Positions 28,001 to 37,023 of a stretch of 64,000 bases of DNA are shown here, piece after piece; the stretch's first letter is position 1, and the number at the start of each line of letters is the position of its first letter. A model generated the notes under the pieces. It was not told the origin of the DNA and ran no database searches. It saw only the letters and a program-made list of their open reading frames with translations. The translations under genes and the position numbers were made by a program. This DNA is from Arbacia lixula. Lineage: Eukaryota; Echinodermata; Echinoidea; Arbacioida; Arbaciidae. The stretch covers positions 10,838,845 through 10,902,844 of the forward strand of contig OZ022589.1 of the NCBI GenBank assembly GCA_963669155.1, written 5' to 3'.

Positions 28001-31000
28001 GTGTCCTTCATCAAGCCAGGATATTTGTTTTTACCATGTTGTAAGCTGTATTTATATCTGATGTTTGTTTTCCATTGTAAATTGTAACAATTCATCCATG
28101 TGGCTTCAAAGAAAAAATTTCAATAAACCTTGAATTAAATGTTGTTGTCCTCCCACAGCAATTGACTGCCTCACTTGAACCTTGACCCTTGACCACAGTG
28201 TGTCGGTCTATATGCATGTATTGTTAATGCAATAAGGTATTAATGGCGCATAAAGAGTTCACCCTTTGCATGCCAGATAAGCTCATGCTCTATGGGAATA
28301 GGGTGAATTACTTGTGCAAAAAGCCACATATCACTGCCATAAAGATGGTGCATATCATGCAAAAGTCTCGCCCTTTTCCTGTATAGCCTTGGCCAATAAA
28401 CCTTGAATGTCATTGTTGTCCCACAGTGATTGGCTGCCTGCCCTTGACCTTTGACCCCAGCGTGTCCGTCTCGCCCCTGTCCTGTGTGACCTCGGTCAAG
28501 GTCCACGCCAGCACAGTCTGCACCCTGCACTGCCAAGACGACCTGGTGCTGACTGGGGCCGAGCCAGGCGTGAATGTTGCCCTCGTTTGCCAGACGTCAG
28601 GAGAATGGATGGGGGAGTTGAACAACACTGTGGTGAGATGCGTGGGTGAGTTGAACTGGAACCTTGAAGTTCAGTCGCGGTTTGAAGAGTTTATTTCAGG
28701 TGGATTTGTTTTTTACCTTATCAATTATCGAGTATCCTCACAAAATTCAGTTCTCCTTTAATATTCTAAATGGAGATTTATTTCATTTGGGTTTGTTGTT
28801 TTACCTCATCTGTTATTGAATTTCCTCACCAATTCAATTGGACAGATATTTCAGGAATGGTTTGCTGTGAAGTTCATACATTGTGTTTGTATAGGTAATA
28901 ATAACTCTCAGTCCTCTGTTAATTAACTTATATGTTTAAGTTTGAAGTTGATATCTTTTGTCCTTATCAGGACCCATGGAAGATATCAATTCATTCACGG
29001 GGCTCGTACAGGTAAAGTGTAGCAACAAACCCACATGAACTAAAGTCTCCTTTTGTGATATTAAAGGGATAGCCCACCCTGAAGTTGAGTTGATTTCAAT
29101 AAAAGTAGACGTATGAAAGAAACACACACAAGTATATGTATTAGTTAAAGGATAAGAAAGTTACGTTTTTTTGAAATTTCAATTTTGTGACGTCTCGTGC
29201 GCTGTACTCTCCCATATGTTGTGTGCTGTCTTCCAGAAATTGCTCTTTTTCTGTTTTTGATATAGGAATAATTTTTTTGTAGAGGTATGTGTGTAAAATC
29301 ATGTTTCTATTGATGCATCAAATGCACAAGTTAAATAATGGCTTTTTTGCTTATCCTTGTGAGAAAAACAACATTTTCAAGATAATTGTACACACCTCAA
29401 AGGAAAGCACCTCGCTTGTGATGTCACAAAATGAAAACTTTAAAAGATCATATTAACTTTCTTATCCTCAACGGATTTTCATCAGACCTTAATATGTTTC
29501 ATTCATGTTTCTGCTTTTATTGAAACCAACTTAATTTCAGGGTGGACTATCCCTTTAAATGATAATTCAATTTGGTAAGGAAATAGTAGTTGTCATGATC
29601 ATGGCAGCACTGTTATGCTTTCATTACCGCAGAGGTCCTTATTTTGTTTAATTTCACCAATTTTATTATTTTGAGATGATTCCTTCATGGTATCCCCAAA
29701 TTGAACTAGAATGGAACCATGGCCATGGCAGAATGGATTATGGGTTCGTAGTCTCTATCACAACTACCCCTTACGTCTTATATCATGATGACAGCAGTGA
29801 TGCTGATATTGTTGGTGGTTATCTATGTGAACAGGGTGATCCCCTTCCTTTCAGAGCTTACATTAGTATTCTCTTCCAAGCAACAAGGAGAGAAATTCAA
29901 CCGTTAAACTGCAATAAGTTTTGTGCTAACTTTCGTCTTGCTTGACAGACCGAACTCCACCCACAATCCTGTCCTGCCCAAATCAGCCAATCACAGCCAT
30001 CCGTACAGAGTTCTCAGGCGTCATGGTGACCTTTGAGCCTCCGACAGCCACGGATAACGTAGACAATGCCGCCGATATCATGGTTGCGACCTTCCCCCCT
30101 GACCTAACGTCTCCCTATGAATTCATCTCTGACATGACGTGCAGCTACATCTTCACAGACTCCTCTGACAATTCGGCCCTCTGCATCTTCCAAGTTGATA
30201 TTGAGAGTGAGTAGATCATTTTAATCATAGTAATATGCAGGTCTGATATTGCACTTGATATAAAAGAGTATCATTTAAACATGATTTACAAGATTATTAT
30301 TGGCAATGTTAATTACATGACAAGTGAAATTTACATTGGCAAGGAGAATATACAAAGGGACTTTCATCTCGGGAATGAAATGTCTGGTGGGTCATGTGAC
30401 TATCCCATTAGTTCACGCACTGTGAATGTGTAGTTTGGCATCTAGAACACTAGTTAATACGTCTATGGGAAAAAACTCTCATGATAGAAGAACTTTGGAT
30501 AATACAAGTGTACTGAATATTTCATTCACTCTTTTTCATTTTTACAGTCCTTAAATGCTCAAAGTGGGTGGAAAAGTGTCTCCTGTATCTTAATTAGTAA
30601 CTCTGAAATGTGTGCAATTTGTCACCTGCTTCCTTTTGTGAAAGTAGGGCAGAGCAGTTTTCCCTTTAAAAAGAATGATGAAAGCTCTTACACCGTGGAC
30701 TTATGTTTTTTTTTTTTACATGAAGATCAAGTCCAGCCGCTGGTCGCCTTCTGCCCACCCGGCCAGAACATCACCACGCCAACGGAGATCACCGAGGTGG
30801 AGTGGGAGGTCCCCCAATTCCAGGCCGCCCCGGGCACACGGGTCATCGAGACGTGTAACTATGGTGATAGCCCCGCCCAGCTTCCCTGGGGTCATCACAC
30901 TATTCAGTGCCAGGCCCGGGATTATGAAAGTGGACTGACGGTGGAGTGCAGGATCGACATTGACATCACGCGTAAGAAACCCACCCATTCCCTATCCTGA

Positions 31001-34000
31001 CCATTTTCCAACCAAAAAGATCACAAGTTTCAAGTTTCTTTATTTCCAGAACTTACATCACACGTAAGGAGGCCTCCTTCCCCTGTCTGGGACAATATCC
31101 AACCAAAAAGATCACAAGTTTCAAGTTGAACTATTTCCAGAATTGATATGTGAAAGTATCCGTATGCAGCAAGCCGTCGGGTGATAGAATCTCCACATGA
31201 AGCACGTTCTCGTCAGATAAACGATCTGCACAAAACATACAAAGAGTTAATGATGATCTGTAATGTTCAATTCAGTTGAAGATAATAAAGTTCAAGTTCT
31301 GGGGCGGTATTCCATAAACATCTAAAAATTTTTGCTTAAGTCTAAGCAATTTGTCTTAGCCTTTTTCTTGTCTAAGAAATTTGTCCTAACGGTATTCCAT
31401 AAACTTAAGCAATTTTTCTTAGGTTAGACGATTTGGCTAAGCCAAATCTTAAAATTCTTTGACGTCATGAGAAAATTGGTGACGTCACGCAACTTTCATC
31501 ACACTCGTTCTCCCACGAACAGCTCCCCCGCGGTGAAAAGTCAATGCATTTTACGTGTTAAAGCAAAAATCGCACCAGCATTGAGTCTACCGTTAAAGCT
31601 ATGCATACCTTGTCTGTGGGCTCAATAGGATAGTTCCGATTTGCCATAGGGGCAAAGTCATCATAGATGAGATCAGTGATGTTAAACATACCGTGCCGAC
31701 ATTTCACCAGTACGAACGCAAGTTGAAAATAGAGGTATTTGGAACGAAAATGTGCAATTGTCAAATATGTACACATTTTGCCTAGAGTTTTCTTCCGTTA
31801 ATCTTACATCTTGCTTACTAATGGCTATGCGTAAAAGAAATCGCGCATCCAACCTTTGACAATGAAATTAACGCGCATTGAGCAGAAATACGCGGTCATG
31901 GTGCAAGCGCGCATGGATAAAGCTGCCATACTGCGCGCAACCACTCTGCAACCCCAAAGTTAAGACAACCCACAGCTGTCTTAAAGTTAGGGCAAAATTC
32001 TTAGCCATTTGTACTTTATAGAATACTAAGTACACAATTTTAAGAAAAGTTACTTAGCCATACATCCTAAATCTGTCTTAGCTAAGCAAAAAATCTTAGC
32101 CGAATTTTTATGGAATACGCATTTTGGCTAAGAATTTTGTCTTAGACAGAAGATAAGACAAATTGCTTAGATTTTTTGACTTAAGCATGCTTATCTTGTT
32201 TATGGAATACGGCCCCTGGTTTGCAGCCACTGTTCTAAGATAAAACTTGCCAGTTTCGTTCTTTGTAAATCTCACAACTATGACCTCAGTGTGACATATC
32301 CATCCGTCATGTTTTATGTTCCTTTAAGCACATAGAAACAGGCACTGATCCCTTTGTGTTATTAGCTGTACAAAAACATTTAATTATTATTATCATTATC
32401 AAACTCTCCTTCATAATCCCTCTCCTCTTTCCATCATCCCCCTTTTGAGAGCAGCGGAACCATGCCACACGCTCCGCACCCCAGCCAACGGAGGGTTGGC
32501 TTGCGATGATGGCTTTGCCTACGAGAGGTACTGCACCATGGTCTGCAACGGGGGATACGACATTCCCCGCCTCTCCTCCAATCTGGCACCAGAGAAGCTC
32601 TTTGTCTGTGGAACGTCCGGGAGGTGGTACCCCCATTCCAATGTCCCTGACTGCTCTGGTAAGTATCTAGTAGTGGTGACAGGATGGTCCCCAGGGTAGG
32701 AAACACACGGCGCAAATACCTCCCGTCAAGTTCAGAAAATGATTGTAAGCCACGCATTAATGTACTGCACCACCCGTTAAATTAGTATCAGTCTTATTAT
32801 ACTTATTGTTTTTGCTTTCTTTGAGCCATAATTCCATAGTTGTCATGAACCATGTGTCCAGCTTAAAATGACAAAAAGTAACATTCTGCCCTCTTTGGGC
32901 CCATGTGTTTAAGGTAACCCGTCCCTTTTGCAGACCTAATTCTGAAAGTTCCCTGACTATGTCATCATTTGAGAGAGAGTGGCTATATAACCTTTCCCTC
33001 GAATCGACAAAGTGGAGTATTCGGTTCTGAGGAAATAATCTTCAATAATTGATCGAGCTTTCTTTTTTCGTACAACGAAAATAGTCGTAATCTCAAATTG
33101 TGTCTACAGTCGGCAATCAATTGGAATCAAATCTCAGTGAAAAATAGTTACCTGTAGATTGTAATTTATTCTACGGGAGGTATAGTACCTCTGACCTTAA
33201 AATTTCACAGTTGGTATCCCAAAGATACGTGCTAAATATGTGCAAACTTTCATGAAGTTTGCAGGTGTTTGTAAAAGGGACGGGCCATCTATAAAGATTT
33301 CCTTGTGACTACCGTGGATGGTGGTACAGTAGTATAGGCCTTCAGGAAAGGTCACACAGGGAAGTTATTCTCAAAGTCTCACACACATTTTTGAGAGTGT
33401 GTTACAATGAGGCAGTTCGCATGCTGGTGCCTCCTAACTTCTTAAGCCTTGTGCTTGAACGTGTAGGGAACCATCATCTTTTGATTTGATTTTGATATGT
33501 AAATGGTACCATATATTTTTTTTAGTTTTATACCTTGAACTTAGCCCATATGGCTTGACTGGACTTATATGTATAAGATGCAGTGTGTCCCTTCGCTCTA
33601 CTACGATTCATCATTCATTCATTGAGTTCTGCCCTGGGCTCAATGTTTAGACTTTTGTAGGGGTGATCCCAGATCATTCTTGACTTGGTCTTTCCACCTT
33701 GCTTAGGGGGCGGTCAGGTGGTCTTCATCCCTCAAAATCATTGTGGTACAAATGGCTTTAGGTCAATTGTGCCACTCACAGATTAAAATGAGAAATTCAA
33801 GAGAAGTCGACCATGTTAGTATTTATTATCATGCATTTATGACATCTATTTAGCTTTGAGAAGGTCGCGAAAGAACATTCCATCTTCTACCCCTGCTTGT
33901 GCCTAGTTTGCATTCAACGCAGCTTCCGTAATAAATTCCTGTCTGCATTGGTGCAGTGGATTTCTTACAACTGTGTACCTACACATGTAATGATCTATTA

Positions 34001-36987
34001 AGTTTGTGCTTGTGAACTATTAGTGCTTACACATATCTGGAGTGGTTTTCCAAAACTGAGTTGAAGTTTACATTTTGACTTAGATTCCTTACAATCCTAA
34101 ACTGCTTTGATTGGCCGATTAATGCAGTTTTTGACGTAGTCAGTTCTCAGAATACTAACAGATTTAGCTGAGACAGTTTTGAATTTGAGATTCTTTTCAC
34201 CCCCGTTATGAACTGAATGAGACCAACTCTTACACTCTACTCCCTCCCCAGCGGTGCGTCGACCAAACCGACTGAACCTGCCTCTCAGCATCATGTACTT
34301 GGAGGGACATTGCTCGGACGGTGTCAGTGAAGTGAACCAGGACGTCGCCGAGAGGTTCATCAGCATCATCACGCAGACCAGTTTTGCACAGATCTGCACA
34401 CAGAACCAGCTGTGCACCACAGAGAACATCCAGGTGACCTGCGGCCCAGAGCTCAGCCGCCGCCGGAGGAGAGCTGCTGGCCTAGACATGGGTGAAGGAG
34501 AAGACACCAGCCAAGGAGATGTGATGATGGTTTCTATGGTAATAGTCCATGTATTTTGAGAAAGGATATGTCATAATGGTTTCTATGGTAACCAATTAAA
34601 TGTTTTATGTGAGGATATGTGATGATGCTATCTATTATAGTTCAAGTATTTTATGTAAGGAGATGTGATAAAGGTTTCTATGGAAACAGTTAAAATTCAA
34701 CTATTTTATGTAAGGAGATTTCATGATGGTTTCTATGGTAACATCTGTTCAAGTGTTTTAGGTAAGTAGATGATAGATGTGACAGTGGTTTCAATGGTAA
34801 TAGTCCAAGTTCAAGTATTTTATGTGAGGAGATGTCATGATGGTTTCTGTGGTAACTGTTTAAGTTCATGTGTTTTATGTGAGGAGATGTAATGATGGTT
34901 TATTATATTTAATGTCAAAGTTCAATTATTTCTAGTAATAATTCAATTTTGTGTACATTATAATATATGCAAATGAGATGCATATTTTACAAATTTATTC
35001 ATATTTAATTTTAGAAAGATGACATGAAGATCAAACTTTTTCCCAATATGCTAAGTTGCATAATCAACAATATCATGTTCAAAACAACTGAAATTTCAAA
35101 TCAATTCTTATGCTTTTATTGTTTTTCTAAATTTCTTATGTATTATGTTTTTTTTTCCATTTTTTTTTCTCAATTTGTATGTTTTTTTTTTTTTTTTTTT
35201 ACTTCAGATATGAATTTAAATCAGTTTCATGAACACTGTGATCTAGCAGAAGGCCTAGAAGGCAAAATTAACAGTGATAAAGAGCAGGATGAGAAAATAA
35301 GTATTTTGTACACAAAACTTTCAGCAAAACGAAATCTCACTTTTTGGTCAGATTTTGGTCTGACATGCGATGACATAATGTTGCTTAATCTTTGAACGGA
35401 GTGTCCGATTTGTTCAAACTTGTTCTCAAAAGTTGCAAGACACTTCAAAGGAAAAACTGATAAAAAAAGCGTGTCATGATGTTCAGCAGTTGCATGACAG
35501 TCATGGATTTCGTGCAGGGGGAATATCCTGACCATACGTTAAGCAATTTTAACTAAACTTTGCTGGTGAGAAGGGATCGATTTTTGGCTCGGTTATGACT
35601 TCTATGTATATCATCAATTTCAATATCTCTTTTGGTTAATTCTAGCTCGTCCGTCTGGTTCCTCATGACGGTACGAACCATACAGGAACCATGAAGGCCC
35701 TGGCACAGCACATCCACTGGCAGACCAAGACCATGGCCCTCGGTGGCGGCGGTAGGATAGGGAGGTATCAGCCGAGCCTGCAGGATTCTGTGCTGCAGCT
35801 GGACGACATATTTGTGGAATGCGAGGACGGTTACATCCCTGATCATCAGCAGCAGACATGCAGTGAGTCATGTGACACAGTCTGATTTGTTTTAGAGAGA
35901 AGAAGAAGAAAGGAACAGAAAACAGAGAAGAAAGAGGAAGAGGAAGAAGGAGGAGCGGAAGGAAAAAAAGGGGGAGGAGAAGAAAAGAAATGTTTAATAT
36001 GAAATTACACAGAAATACAACATATTGGCCATTTTGAAATTAGAAGCCCCTTTTGCTTGTTGCTAATGCAACAAAAAAGCTTTGCCAACCAACTGTTTAG
36101 AGAGCCATCCTGTCTATGCAGACTGTATTTGTTGGTTTTCCGTGAATAATGTCTTGCATTGAAACCTTGATTAAAGTTAAACTGCACATAAAGACCACTT
36201 GCTTATAAAGGCCGCATTTCTCTCTGCATTTTTACCTCCTTTGATCGGTCTTTACATAGCTGTTTCACCTTACCACGTGATGAACATACCCATTGTGATG
36301 ATCTCTTTGCCTTTAGTTGCTTGTCCGAGGGGCCACTACTTTGACCGGTCCTCAGTGCAGTGCATGGAATGTGCAGTGGGCTACTATCAGGACCAGGAGG
36401 GCCAGACCAGCTGCCAGCCCTGTCCATCCGGCACTTGGACCACAGGAACAGGTGCCAGGGAGCCTTCAGCCTGTATGGGTAGGTGTTAATGTAGCTATGC
36501 ATAGGGGTTGAGGGTGCAAGGCTTTCTCTATCACTGTGTGCCCCCTCCCCTTCCTCTCTATCTCGCTGTTGCAGTTCCTCTCTCTAGCTGATTCTTCCTT
36601 CTGTCTGTCTGTCTCTCTCCCCCCTCCCTCCCCCTACTTGTTTGTCTTTCTCTGTCTTTCGTTCTCCCTCAATCTCTCTCTCTCTCTCTAGCCAAACCTC
36701 TCTTTCTCTCTGTTTCTCTCATTAAACTGTCATAATCCCTCTCTATCACTCCTTCTCTGTATCTTTGCTCTCTGTCTTTCTTTGCTCTCTCTGTCTGTAT
36801 CTCTGTCTTTCTTTCCTATTCTCACTCTTTGTCTCTCTCTTTTTCCTTCCCTCTCTCTCTCTCTCTTTCTCTCCCCTCCCTCCCCCCTCTCTCTCTCTCC
36901 GTCTCTCTCCCTCCCTCTCTCTCTCTCTCTCTGTCTGTCTCTCTCTGTCTCCCTCTCTCTCTGTCTCTCTGTCTCTCTCTGTCTCTA

Positions 36988-37023
<36 letters not shown>

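Noticed and set aside
29676-29945. 89-codon frame before HYR 6
   Set aside because: It ends at the acceptor of the HYR 6 exon, has no cysteine pattern and no splice sites of its own.
32659-34251. Additional sushi or HYR exon in the long intron
   Set aside because: Scanned for C-x-x-x-C with GY/W spacing and flanking AG/GT. Nothing fits in phase 1.
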